From: CAYUET01 sp964443875 | GTDB taxonomy: Bacteria > Auribacterota > JAFGBW01 | Reading direction: 5' to 3' | Length of the DNA: 64,000 nt | NCBI GenBank assembly: GCA_964443875.1 | Contig: CAYUET010000009.1 | Coordinates: forward strand, 41,394 to 105,393 | Shown here: positions 8,386-17,599 of the stretch, piece by piece | Numbering within the stretch: position 1 is the first letter of the stretch | Layout: every line of letters begins with the position of its first letter | Notes under the pieces: generated by a model | What the model saw: only the letters and a program-made list of their open reading frames with translations | Told to the model about the DNA's origin: nothing | Databases searched by the model: none | Made by a program: the position numbers and the translations under genes

Positions 8386-9777
8386 TTATAAATAATCCTT
8401 GATTTCCCACGACAGGGAATCGAAAAAAGTCACGGTAACAGGCTTGTGTATTTCACGTGACAGGCTCTGCCCTTTAAGCAAAAGATCTTCTTCCATTTGC
8501 TGAACAAACGAGGCGTCCTCTGTAGAGAGGTTGATTTCATAATTTTTATGCATGCTTAAATCATCAAAATTGGCGGAACCAAAACAGACCCAGTTGTCAT
8601 AAACTGCGGCTTTGACATGAGTCATCCCCGGATAGAGGAATACCCGTACTCCGTGATGCAAGAGAGTGTTAATCGCGTGGGACGTTGCACCCTGAAACAT
8701 CGCAAAATCAAGCCGGGAGGGAACCGTTACCCGCACATCCACTCCCCTTTTGCGGGCCTCACAAAGCGCATAAATAAAACGGTGATTCCACAAATAAGGA
8801 TTTTCAACATAAATATGGTGACGGGCCTTTCTTGCCGCATGAAGCTGGGACTTATAAATCTGGTGCCTGAAAGGAGTGGTCGTGAGGACATGACAACGGA
8901 TCATTCCTTGCTTGCCGCTGATTTTCTTTCTTTTTTCCTTTTCAATAAAATACAGGAAATCACAAAAAAAACGGGTACGAAGCCAGGCCCAGTTAAAGGC
9001 ACGGTTAAAAACGCTCACAATCGGCCCCTCAGCCTCCACCATCATATCCCGCCACTCATAACGGTATTCCCGGCCGATATTCATGCCTCCGAAAAAAAGA
9101 GTCTTCCCGTCAATCAGGATCATTTTGGAGTGATCCGAGGAAAGCCAGAGATTGGTGGAGCGGTGAACATGTAATTTGGAATCTTTTTTCAGATAACGGA
9201 CCATATCCGGAATCACTTCAAAGGAGTCTGAAAGTGTTTTGGCTTTGTTATTCCAGGCATGCTTGCTGGCAAACCAATCCAGAATGACCATGATTTTTAT
9301 TTCTTTGTTGGATTTCTCTTTGAGCTGATCCGCCAGTTTTTTTGCCACATCATCATTATCAAAAATATAGGTATGAATCTTGATGCTTTTTTTAGCCTCC
9401 GCCAGCTTCTCCTCCATTCTCGGAAAAAAAGTCTGCCCTGAAATCAAAAGCTTTAAATCTCCTGAAACTGAGGGTCCGTATTTTTTACTCAGCCATTGGC
9501 TCATGAAGGCAGGAGGCATGAAGGGTCTTTGGGGATCCAGGGAAGGAACGGGGATTTTTTCAAGCCTGGGGAAATGAAACAATTTCACCTGGATACGATC
9601 CAGGGTTTCTCCGGTAAAAGTCTTCACTCGCCAGAGAAGCCCCCCCGGTGCTGAAACCGGATTGGACACGATTCCAAGGGTATGATCCTCCACCAGGTAT
9701 CCCATTTCAGTAATACACCCTGAAAACAAAAGGCAAAAGCCCGCCAGAAAAAAACGGACTATTTTTTTTAATTTCAA
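8386..9777 (-). CDS. Phospholipase D/cardiolipin synthase-like lipoprotein
   Basis: About 463 residues from TTG at 9777, preceded by AAGGA at good spacing; the frame also allows TTG at 9795. The N-terminus is a lipoprotein signal with lipobox LFSGC. Two HKD motifs are intact: DHSKMILIDGKTLFFGGMN in the first half and THVKAAVYDNWVCFGSANFD in the second. These catalyse phosphatidyl transfer or phosphodiester hydrolysis. Cardiolipin synthases normally have membrane helices rather than a lipid anchor, so a periplasmic phospholipase or transphosphatidylase is likely; the substrate is not known. Confidence 0.85.
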   Translation of the reverse strand: MKLKKIVRFFLAGFCLLFSGCITEMGYLVEDHTLGIVSNPVSAPGGLLWRVKTFTGETLDRIQVKLFHFPRLEKIPVPSLDPQRPFMPPAFMSQWLSKKYGPSVSGDLKLLISGQTFFPRMEEKLAEAKKSIKIHTYIFDNDDVAKKLADQLKEKSNKEIKIMVILDWFASKHAWNNKAKTLSDSFEVIPDMVRYLKKDSKLHVHRSTNLWLSSDHSKMILIDGKTLFFGGMNIGREYRYEWRDMMVEAEGPIVSVFNRAFNWAWLRTRFFCDFLYFIEKEKRKKISGKQGMIRCHVLTTTPFRHQIYKSQLHAARKARHHIYVENPYLWNHRFIYALCEARKRGVDVRVTVPSRLDFAMFQGATSHAINTLLHHGVRVFLYPGMTHVKAAVYDNWVCFGSANFDDLSMHKNYEINLSTEDASFVQQMEEDLLLKGQSLSREIHKPVTVTFFDSLSWEIKDYL

Positions 9778-9860
9778 AACGATTTCCTTGCCCAATGCGT
9801 CATATTTTCAGGGACAGAATAAGGTTTTTTGCCCATCAATTAAAGCAGGCCCAACAGGGT

Positions 9861-11243
9861 TTAACTCTTTTTCGTAAAAGGAGGGGGTTTAGGAAACCCT
9901 TTAAAACACTCCATGGCTTTTTCCAGGACTTCATGGGAGGGTTCATAATCCGTCAGCTTTCCATTCATATAGTCATCATAGGCCTTAAGATCGAGAAGGC
10001 CATGACCTGACCAGTTTAAAAGAATCACCTTTTCCCTGCCTTCCTCACGGGCTTTAATTGCCTCCTGCGCTGCAGCTGCAATGGCATGGGAGGTTTCAGG
10101 CGCGGGAATAAATCCTTCGGAACGTGCCCACATCAGGGCATACTTATAACATTCAAGCTGCTGAACAGAACGAGCTTCCATAAGATTTTCCCTTAAGGCG
10201 TGACTGACAAGCGGCGCAACGCCGTGATATCGCAAGCCGCCCGCATGGAGAGGAGCAGGCATAAAGGCATGCCCCAGGGAATGCATGGCAAGGAGCGGAG
10301 TAAGCTGGGCGGTATCTCCGGAGTCGTAGACAAAAGGCGCACGCGTAAGCGTCGGGCATGCGGCCGGCTCCACGCCTATGATCTGAATATTTTTGCCGTT
10401 GATTTTGTCATACATAAAAGGGAAGCTGATTCCGGCAAAGTTGGAACCTCCTCCGACACAGCCTATAATGACATCGGGATAAAGATTGACTTTCTGAAAC
10501 TGCTTCTTGGCCTCCAGCCCGATGATGGTCTGATGAAGCAGGACATGGTTCAAAACGCTTCCGAGACAATAACGGGCATCCCTGCTGGTCACTGCATCTT
10601 CAACGGCTTCGCTGATGGCAATGCCGAGACTTCCGCAGCACCCCGGATCATTTTTGAGGACATCTCTTCCAAACTGAGTATCCGGACTGGGACTAGCAAC
10701 ACATTTAGCACCCCAGGTCTGCATCAAAAGCTTGCGAAAGGGTTTCTGTTCAAAACTCACTTTGACCATGTAGACTTTGCATTCCAGGCCGAAAAAATTA
10801 CTGGCCATGGCAATGGAAGAACCCCATTGGCCCGCTCCTGTTTCCGTGGTGAGCCGTTTAATGCCCGCCATTTTGTTATAATAGGCCTGAGCAATCGCAG
10901 AATTGGGTTTGTGACTGCCTGCAGGAGAAACTCCTTCGTTCTTATAATAAATTTTTGCAGGGGTGTTGAGTATTTTTTCAAAATTTCGGGCACGGCATAA
11001 AGGCGAAGGTCTCCAGAGGGCCAAAGCTTCCAGAACCGGTTCAGGAATGTCAATCCAGCGTTGTGTGCTCATTTCCTGTTCAATCAAATTCATAGGGAAC
11101 ACAGGAGCCAGATCTTCAGGCTTTACGGGAGATCCGTCTTTTCCAAGCGGCGGGGGCATGGGATGTCTGAAATCTGCTGCAAGGTTGTACCACTGTCTGG
11201 GCATTTCACTTTCATCAAGAAAAATCTTACATTGACTGACCAT
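9861..11243 (-). CDS. trpB2: Tryptophan synthase beta chain, TrpB2 type
   Basis: A 460-residue PLP enzyme. GSHKPNSA carries the PLP-binding Lys and GCVGGGSNFAG binds the phosphate. The long N-terminus (PEDLAPVFPMNLIEQEMS) and the total length are those of TrpB2 rather than the roughly 400-residue TrpB1. TrpB2 condenses indole with serine and often lacks a TrpA partner. No other trp gene is in the window, consistent with an indole-salvage role. AAAGGAT precedes the ATG. Confidence 0.93.
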   Translation of the reverse strand: MVSQCKIFLDESEMPRQWYNLAADFRHPMPPPLGKDGSPVKPEDLAPVFPMNLIEQEMSTQRWIDIPEPVLEALALWRPSPLCRARNFEKILNTPAKIYYKNEGVSPAGSHKPNSAIAQAYYNKMAGIKRLTTETGAGQWGSSIAMASNFFGLECKVYMVKVSFEQKPFRKLLMQTWGAKCVASPSPDTQFGRDVLKNDPGCCGSLGIAISEAVEDAVTSRDARYCLGSVLNHVLLHQTIIGLEAKKQFQKVNLYPDVIIGCVGGGSNFAGISFPFMYDKINGKNIQIIGVEPAACPTLTRAPFVYDSGDTAQLTPLLAMHSLGHAFMPAPLHAGGLRYHGVAPLVSHALRENLMEARSVQQLECYKYALMWARSEGFIPAPETSHAIAAAAQEAIKAREEGREKVILLNWSGHGLLDLKAYDDYMNGKLTDYEPSHEVLEKAMECFKGFPKPPPFTKKS

Positions 11244-11568
11244 TCCGTATCCTTTCTCTTTACGATAAAATTTTTATTGTTCTATTATCCCTAAAGAACG
11301 TTTTCTTTCAAGGAGATTCGGTATCAAAGATCGTTTCCATGAATTTCGGGTAAAACAGGCCGGAAAAGCAAAGTCTGCACAAAAACTTGACGATCTTTAT
11401 TTTAAATGATTAATTTTCGGCCGATGAAATGATTTTCATCGTTACATATTTTTTTAATTAAATTCGCATTCTGCGGTCTGATCTTACTCAAAAATCCCTT
11501 TTTTTCAAGGATCTGTAATTTAGATTTGCACATGCCACAAAGGAGCTATTCCGGAAATCCGGAAAAAC
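11244..11568. other. Intergenic region between divergent trpB2 and the SulP gene
   Basis: This region of 325 bases must hold promoters for both directions. A perfect inverted repeat, CGATGAAA-TGAT-TTTCATCG, lies at 11422-11441 and is followed on the plus strand by an AT-rich stretch. It could be an operator or an RNA hairpin. No small gene with a ribosome-binding site was found. Confidence 0.4.
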
Positions 11569-13356
11569 ATGAAAACTCTAAATTTTACACCCCGGTTATT
11601 CACTTGTCTTCACGACTACAATTTCAAAATTTTCCTTTCAGACCTTACCGCAGGAATTACAGTGGGCATCGTCGCCCTTCCGCTGGCCATGGCTTTCGCA
11701 ATTGCCTCGGGGCTTCCTCCTCAGGCGGGGATCTTTACGGCGGTCATCGCCGGTTTTATCATATCCGCGCTTGGCGGTACCCGTGTCAGCATCGGCGGGC
11801 CGACAGGTGCCTTTATCGTCATCCTTTATGGGATCCTGAGTCAATATGGGGCTCAGAATCTTGCCATATGCACCATGATGGCAGGGGCCATGCTTTTCAT
11901 TATGGGAGCGGCAAGGCTCGGAAACATGATCAAATTCATTCCCTACCCTGTTACCATGGGATTCACCTCGGGGATTGCCGTGCTTATTTTCAGTACTCAG
12001 ATCAAAGACTTCCTGGGATTGCAGATAACAAACGTACCCTCGGAGTTTATTGACAAAATGGAGGTTCTTTTTGCCCATATAAACACCTTTCAAACCATCC
12101 CTTTCCTTCTGGCCCTCAGTTCTCTTCTGATCATTCTTTTCTGGCCCAAATCCTGGCAGCGCTATGTTCCGGGGTCAATTGTCGTTCTTCTACTGGGAAC
12201 AGTTATTGTTGCAGCCCTCCAGCTTCCTGTTGAAACCATTGGAAGTAAATTCGGCGGGATTCCCCAGGGATTGCCTTCCCTTGCGGTACCGGCTTTATCC
12301 TGGGAAAACGTCCGTCATCTGTTTCAGCCCGCCCTGACCATTGCGATACTGGCGGCCATTGAGTCTCTGCTATGCGCTGTTGTGGCTGACGGTATGGTCA
12401 ATGACCGCCATGATTCCAATCAGGAATTAATGGCCCAGGGGATTGCCAATATCGTTGTCCCCCTCTTCGGAGGGATTGCCGCTACTTCAGCCATTGCCCG
12501 GACAGCCACCAATGTCAAATGCGGAGGCGTCTCCCCCATTGCCGGAATCATCCATGCCTTAACCCTGCTTGCCATTCTCCTGGTTGCTGCACCTCTCGCA
12601 AAATTCATCCCTCTGGCCACCTTAAGCGCGGTCCTTGTTAATGTTGCTCTCAATATGGGGGAATGGCATAATTTTTCACGTCTTAAAAAATGGCCCGTGA
12701 GTGATGCTGTTGTTTTTATTGCCGCCTTCTCCCTCACCATCATCGTCGATTTAACCGTGGCGGTTGAAATCGGAATGGTTCTGGCCGCCATGCTTTTCAT
12801 AAAACGAGTTTCCGAAACAACCCAGATCACGGCCGTGGATGAATCGAATGAAACCGAAGGTCCCCAGCATTCCCTGGTCGGACGTGAAATTCCCCGCGGC
12901 GTCATGATCTACAGAATCTTTGGTTCTTTTTTCTTCGGAGTCGCGGACAAGCTCGAAACCGCTCTCCGGGAATTAAAAAATGATCCGGAAATCATGATCC
13001 TGCGCATGCGGAAAGTCGTCGCCATGGATGCGACCGGATTAAATGCCCTGGAAGCCCTTTTTGACAAACTTCAGAAACGGGGAAAATATCTTATTCTCAG
13101 CGGACCGCACACTCAGCCCCTTTTTGCCATGGAAAAATCCGGTTTTATCGACCGTATCGGACATGAAAACGTATGCGGAGACATTGAAGATGCTCTTGCC
13201 AGGGCCCGTGAAATTTTAGGGCTTCCCCCTGAAGAACATTCAGGGAATACCCTGGCGGAGGAAAAAAACCGCATTGAAATGGCGCGTAAGGAGCTCGCAA
13301 ACGCACTTGAACGGGCTCAGAAAATGCTTGATCTTCATCCGAATCAGAAGTCCTGA
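11569..13356 (+). CDS. SulP-family anion transporter with STAS domain
   Basis: A 595-residue SLC26/SulP protein. The membrane core (about 25-420) starts with DLTAGITVGIVALPLAMAFA and contains SIGGPTGAFIVI. A cytoplasmic STAS domain (about 435-550) includes VVAMDATGLNALEALFDKL, with a charged C-terminal tail. Family substrates include sulfate, bicarbonate and dicarboxylates; none can be assigned here. A gene for a PTS IIA-like protein follows after five bases and is probably cotranslated. The ribosome-binding site for this ATG is weak. Confidence 0.92.
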   Translation: MKTLNFTPRLFTCLHDYNFKIFLSDLTAGITVGIVALPLAMAFAIASGLPPQAGIFTAVIAGFIISALGGTRVSIGGPTGAFIVILYGILSQYGAQNLAICTMMAGAMLFIMGAARLGNMIKFIPYPVTMGFTSGIAVLIFSTQIKDFLGLQITNVPSEFIDKMEVLFAHINTFQTIPFLLALSSLLIILFWPKSWQRYVPGSIVVLLLGTVIVAALQLPVETIGSKFGGIPQGLPSLAVPALSWENVRHLFQPALTIAILAAIESLLCAVVADGMVNDRHDSNQELMAQGIANIVVPLFGGIAATSAIARTATNVKCGGVSPIAGIIHALTLLAILLVAAPLAKFIPLATLSAVLVNVALNMGEWHNFSRLKKWPVSDAVVFIAAFSLTIIVDLTVAVEIGMVLAAMLFIKRVSETTQITAVDESNETEGPQHSLVGREIPRGVMIYRIFGSFFFGVADKLETALRELKNDPEIMILRMRKVVAMDATGLNALEALFDKLQKRGKYLILSGPHTQPLFAMEKSGFIDRIGHENVCGDIEDALARAREILGLPPEEHSGNTLAEEKNRIEMARKELANALERAQKMLDLHPNQKS

Positions 13357-13361
13357 CCCCA

Positions 13362-13856
13362 ATGACCCCGGACGCTCTCTCTTCTTCCTTTCTTTCCGAT
13401 CTGCTCCGTATTGGCGGAATCTGGCGCAGTGTTAAAACTCAGAATGTGACTGAAACCATGAAACTTATTCTTGAGAGACTCAGAAATCTGGATTCAGAGA
13501 CTCTGTCTCTTCTGAAAAATCAGGTCAATAATACCGGGGCTTTGCACTGGGCGCCTCTTGGTGAAGGTCTTGCCATGCCTCACCTGAGACTTCCTCCAGG
13601 CTGCGGAAATGATACCGGACTGTTTGCCCTTCTTCTCCTCGGGAACCCGATGCCCCTTCCTGTTCCTACCCCGGAAGACCTGCCTGTAAGCCAGCTTCTT
13701 TTTTTTGTTTCTCCGTCAGCGAAAAACCATATCCAGATTGTAAGCCAGATCAGCTCTCATCTGATTTACGGCCCGTTTAAAAAACTTTTGACCACCGGGG
13801 CTGCGGATAAAGAAATTTTATCGGCTCTGGCAGCAAACCCCAGATCCAAATCATAG
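13362..13856 (+). CDS. PTS EIIA type-2 domain protein
   Basis: A 164-residue single-domain protein resembling the fructose/nitrogen PTS IIA family. GEGLAMPHLRLP aligns with the family motif in which the His (about residue 73) accepts phosphate. LLFFVSPSAKNHIQIVSQIS matches the later conserved region. No EIIB, EIIC, HPr or enzyme I is nearby. Immediate placement behind the SulP gene suggests phosphorylation-dependent control of that transporter, which is inference. Confidence 0.75.
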   Translation: MTPDALSSSFLSDLLRIGGIWRSVKTQNVTETMKLILERLRNLDSETLSLLKNQVNNTGALHWAPLGEGLAMPHLRLPPGCGNDTGLFALLLLGNPMPLPVPTPEDLPVSQLLFFVSPSAKNHIQIVSQISSHLIYGPFKKLLTTGAADKEILSALAANPRSKS

Positions 13857-13887
13857 GGGACAGGACAACACTTCCGGGGATGGTTTT

Positions 13888-15732
13888 TTATTCAACCGTG
13901 ACGGATTTCGCAAGATTCCGGGGCTTATCGATCTCATTTCCCTTATGCTTTGCAAAATAATAGGCCAGAATCTGCAGCACAACCACATTTAAAAGGGGGG
14001 AGAGTTCTTCAACCGTCTTCGGGACATAGATCACTTCGCGTGAAATCTTCCTGATCTGTTCGTCTCCTTCCGTGGCGATGGAAATAATAATGCCATCCCT
14101 GGCTTCCACTTCCTTCACATTAGAAATCATTTTTTCATAGGTTTTAGACTGGGTGCAGATGCAGATTACCGGCAGGGTCTTATCAATCAGGGCAATGGGG
14201 CCGTGTTTCATTTCACCTGCAGGATATCCCTCCGCGTGCATATAGGAAATTTCCTTGTTTTTAAGAGCCCCTTCAATGGCAATAGGAAAATTCAGCTGCC
14301 GACCGAGATAAAGGGCACTCGTGGCCAGGTGATATTTGAGTGCGCAGGCGCTGATAGCCTTTTCCATGTCAATGATCTTCTGAACTTTGGCCGGAATGGA
14401 AAGGATCTCCTTTATAAACTTCGTGTCCTTTACCTGCTTAAATTCATTTCTTAAGATGGAGATATGAATGGCCAGTAAAAGCAGCGTCATGACCTGACTG
14501 GTAAAAGCCTTGGTGGAAGCGACCCCCATCTCAGGTCCGGCATGGGTATAAACCACAAAATCACTTTCACGGTCAATGGAACTGTTGAGCACATTGACAA
14601 GGGAAAGAATCTTAGAGCCTTTCTTTCTGGCTTCTACAATACTCGCCAGAGTATCTGCCGTCTCTCCGGATTGTGAAATCGCAATGACCAGGTTCTTTTC
14701 ATTGAGCTTGGGTCTGGCATAACGGAATTCTGAAGAGAGAATGGCCTCTACCGGGAGATCCATGTACTCTTCAAAATAATACTTAGCCAGATAAGCCGCA
14801 TGGTAAGCGGTTCCGCAACCGGTGACATAAATGCGGTCAATAGAGCGGAAATACTCGGCCGGGGCCTTGAGGTCCTCAAACTGAAGATCAAAATGATCCT
14901 TGTTTTTCCCAAGCCTTAACTGCAGAATTCTTTTCAAAATCTCCGGCTGTTCTTTGATTTCCTTAAGGGTATAGGATTCCTGCCCTTCCTTACCTGAAGA
15001 AAAATGCTGCAGGTCTACACGGGTGATTTTGATTTTTTTAAGGGTTCCGTCGATATACGACAAAGAGGCTTTTCCCTTTTCATAGATGAGAACATCCCCC
15101 TCTTCCATATAAAAAAGATCCCTGGTGTATTTCAAAAGAGAGTAGGCATCGGAAGCGACGAAAACCTCGTCCTCCTTGAATCCGGCAATCAGGGGAGATC
15201 CCTTGCGGGTTGCGTATAAGGTATGCGGGGTAGCCCTTGAAATCATGACGATGGCAAACGCTCCCTCCAGGCGTGAAAGAGCTTTTAAAAAAGCCTCCCT
15301 GACCTCAAGTCCCTGTTTGACGTATTTGGAAATCAGATGGGGAATAACCTCCGTGTCTGTCTCAGAGAGAAATTCAACCCCTTCGTGAACCAGTTCTTCG
15401 CGGAGTTCATTGTGGTTTTCAATAATACCGTTGTGGACAACACAGATATTCCCGTCTTCCGACAGATGGGGGTGGGCATTGATCTGCGTCGGCTTGCCGT
15501 GAGTGGCCCAGCGGGTGTGAGCAATTCCGACTTTCCCGCGGATGGGGCCGTGTTTAAGGGATTCCTCCAGCATGCAGAGTTTACCGCATTCTTTGCGGAC
15601 TTCTATTTTTCCGCTGTCGCTGATAGTCGCTATTCCTGAGGAATCATAACCCCTGTATTCCAGAAGCTTCAATCCGTTCATTAAAAAATCAATGCAATCC
15701 GTATTCCCTGCATAACCGACAATCCCGCACAT
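13888..15732 (-). CDS. glmS: Glutamine-fructose-6-phosphate aminotransferase (isomerizing)
   Basis: 614 residues starting MCGIVGYAG; the Cys after Met is the glutaminase nucleophile, so ATG 15732 (with AAAGGTGAT upstream) is the start, not the ATG at 15765. An N-terminal class II amidotransferase domain (YRGYDSSGIA, AHTRWATHG) is followed by two SIS domains (TGCGTAYHA, SQSGETADTLA) and the C-terminal KSVTVE typical of GlmS. It makes glucosamine-6-phosphate for cell-wall and LPS synthesis. No glmS ribozyme-like leader is apparent in the 91-base gap. Confidence 0.97.
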   Translation of the reverse strand: MCGIVGYAGNTDCIDFLMNGLKLLEYRGYDSSGIATISDSGKIEVRKECGKLCMLEESLKHGPIRGKVGIAHTRWATHGKPTQINAHPHLSEDGNICVVHNGIIENHNELREELVHEGVEFLSETDTEVIPHLISKYVKQGLEVREAFLKALSRLEGAFAIVMISRATPHTLYATRKGSPLIAGFKEDEVFVASDAYSLLKYTRDLFYMEEGDVLIYEKGKASLSYIDGTLKKIKITRVDLQHFSSGKEGQESYTLKEIKEQPEILKRILQLRLGKNKDHFDLQFEDLKAPAEYFRSIDRIYVTGCGTAYHAAYLAKYYFEEYMDLPVEAILSSEFRYARPKLNEKNLVIAISQSGETADTLASIVEARKKGSKILSLVNVLNSSIDRESDFVVYTHAGPEMGVASTKAFTSQVMTLLLLAIHISILRNEFKQVKDTKFIKEILSIPAKVQKIIDMEKAISACALKYHLATSALYLGRQLNFPIAIEGALKNKEISYMHAEGYPAGEMKHGPIALIDKTLPVICICTQSKTYEKMISNVKEVEARDGIIISIATEGDEQIRKISREVIYVPKTVEELSPLLNVVVLQILAYYFAKHKGNEIDKPRNLAKSVTVE

Positions 15733-15760
15733 ATCATCACCTTTGTTAAATGGTCCTGCT

Positions 15761-15794
15761 AACAAAAAGGCAGGAACGGTTTCCCGTTCCTGCC
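15761..15794 (-). terminator. Rho-independent terminator after gapA
   Basis: Read on the minus strand, a perfect 11-base-pair stem (GGCAGGAACGG / CCGTTCCTGCC) with a four-base loop is followed directly by TTTTTGTT. It lies 30 bases past the gapA stop and upstream of glmS, so glmS probably has its own promoter between here and its start, or depends on read-through. Confidence 0.9.
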
Positions 15795-15823
15795 TCCCTG
15801 ACTGATTGAATCAGTTTCAATTA

Positions 15824-16837
15824 TTACGCGTGATCTACAGAAAACATATGTTCAATGAGATCAGCTACTTTATTGGAATAACCCCATTCATTGTCATACC
15901 AGGAAACGAGTTTCATGAAGGTATCCGATAAAGGAATGCCTGCATCCGCATCGAAAATGCTGGTTCTGGAATCACCATTGAAATCCGTGGACACAACGGA
16001 ATCTTCCGTATAACCGAGAATTCCCTTCAAATAGGTCTCGGAAGCTTCCCTGATTGCGGCTTTCACTTCTTCATATTTTGCGGGTTTTGCAAGTTTGACC
16101 GTAAGATCAACCACAGAAACGTTTGTTGTAGGAACTCTGAAAGCCATGCCGGTCAGTTTGCCGTTAAGTTCAGGAATGACTTTTCCCACAGCCTTTGCCG
16201 CTCCTGTTGAGGAAGGAATGATATTCGTGGAGGCGCTTCTTCCGCCTCTCCAGTCCTTCATGGAAGGACCGTCAACGGTCTTCTGAGTGGCTGTTGTGGC
16301 ATGTACCGTGGTCATAAGACCTTCCACAATACCGAATTTATCGTTAATGACTTTGGCAAGAGGAGCCAGACAGTTTGTCGTGCAGCTTGCATTGGAAACA
16401 ACGCTCATCTCTTTTGTGTATTTTTTATTGTTTACACCCATCACAAACATGGGGGCATCTTTGGAAGGAGCGGAAATAATGACTTTCTTGGCACCTGCGG
16501 TAATGTGGGCTTTGGCTTTTTCCGTATCCGTGAAAAGCCCCGTGGATTCAACGACATATTCCGCACCAACCGCATCCCATTTGAGCTCTGCAGGGTTCTT
16601 GACCGCTGTTACACGGATGGTTTTACCATTGACGACCAGATTGCCGTCCTTTACTTCAACCGTTCCTTTGAAAGCGCCGTGTGTTGAATCATATTTCAAC
16701 ATATAAGCCATATATTCTGCATCAATAAGATCATTGATCCCTACGACTTCAATATTGGATTTAGAGTTGCTGCAGATGGCGCGAAATACAAGACGTCCGA
16801 TACGTCCGAAACCGTTAATACCTACTTTAATACTCAT
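15824..16837 (-). CDS. gapA: Glyceraldehyde-3-phosphate dehydrogenase, type I
   Basis: 337 residues, standard length. NAD-binding VGINGFGRIGRLVFRA is at the N-terminus, the catalytic Cys is in SNASCTTNCLAPLAKV (about residue 151), and WYDNEWGYSNKV is near the end. It oxidises glyceraldehyde-3-phosphate to 1,3-bisphosphoglycerate in glycolysis/gluconeogenesis. AAGGAAGG precedes the ATG. The gene is monocistronic, closed by a strong terminator. Confidence 0.97.
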   Translation of the reverse strand: MSIKVGINGFGRIGRLVFRAICSNSKSNIEVVGINDLIDAEYMAYMLKYDSTHGAFKGTVEVKDGNLVVNGKTIRVTAVKNPAELKWDAVGAEYVVESTGLFTDTEKAKAHITAGAKKVIISAPSKDAPMFVMGVNNKKYTKEMSVVSNASCTTNCLAPLAKVINDKFGIVEGLMTTVHATTATQKTVDGPSMKDWRGGRSASTNIIPSSTGAAKAVGKVIPELNGKLTGMAFRVPTTNVSVVDLTVKLAKPAKYEEVKAAIREASETYLKGILGYTEDSVVSTDFNGDSRTSIFDADAGIPLSDTFMKLVSWYDNEWGYSNKVADLIEHMFSVDHA

Positions 16838-17011
16838 TGCGTGCTTCCTTCCTTTAAACCCCTGTGGATTTAAAATTGAGTTAGTTTAAAAATTGAGGAA
16901 TTAATTTACAAAATTCCCCCCGAGGGTTCAAGCGAAAAATTATGATCCTTGCCCTCTCTCTCCATTAATATCATAATCTCTTCATTATCAACCTTATAAC
17001 AGGAATGAACC

Positions 17012-17599
17012 ATGAACAACAGCCCTCCCGCACTTTTAAATCCTGATTCTCAAAATGTTCTTCTGTCCCTGGCCAGAAAAACGCTCGAACAATGGCTCCT
17101 GTTTAAAAAATGTCCTCCCCCGGAAGATCTTCCAGAAGAGCTTCATAAAACAGGGCACGGAATATTTGTAACCCTCAAAAACAAAGGGGAACTCAGGGGC
17201 TGCATCGGCTGCTTAAGTTCGGAAGACCCTCTATGGAAACTGGCCATGGAATATGCCGTGGAAGCCTCACGGGACAGCCGCTTCACCTTTCATCCTGTAC
17301 GATTCGCTGAAATCAGGGAAATCACACTTGAAATCTCGGTTCTTTCTCCTCTCCGCAAAATAAAAGACTATCAGGAAACCATCTTAGGGACCCACGGCAT
17401 TGTCATTGAAAAAGGATGGAGCCGGGGTGTCTTTCTTCCCCAGGTGGCAACGGAAACCGGGTGGACCCTTGAAGAATACTGGGGAAATCTCGCGGCTCAC
17501 AAGGCAGGACTTCCTGAGAATGCCTACAAAAGCCCGGATTCGGTTCTTTATGTGTTTGAAGCACTCGTTTTCTCTGAGAAAACCCCGAACGAACTATAA
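17012..17599 (+). CDS. amrA: AMMECR1 domain protein
   Basis: A 195-residue protein spanning the AMMECR1 domain, with the invariant motif LRGCIGCL near residue 65 and ITLEISVLSPL in the middle. The biochemical function of the family is not settled; it often occurs with AmrB and radical-SAM AmrS genes, neither of which is here. AGGAATG lies before the ATG. The 3' end overlaps the convergent hybrid-kinase gene by six bases. Confidence 0.88.
   Translation: MNNSPPALLNPDSQNVLLSLARKTLEQWLLFKKCPPPEDLPEELHKTGHGIFVTLKNKGELRGCIGCLSSEDPLWKLAMEYAVEASRDSRFTFHPVRFAEIREITLEISVLSPLRKIKDYQETILGTHGIVIEKGWSRGVFLPQVATETGWTLEEYWGNLAAHKAGLPENAYKSPDSVLYVFEALVFSEKTPNEL

Noticed and set aside
10200..11000. 266-codon plus-strand open frame inside trpB2
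   Set aside because: It is antisense to the full-length, motif-complete trpB2 and its translation shows no recognisable domain.
12420..12905. 161-codon minus-strand open frame inside the SulP gene
   Set aside because: Antisense shadow of a conserved transmembrane region; no ribosome-binding site or family similarity.
15733..15823. glmS ribozyme/riboswitch
   Set aside because: The 91-base gap is dominated by the gapA terminator and is too short for the ribozyme core, which was not recognised.
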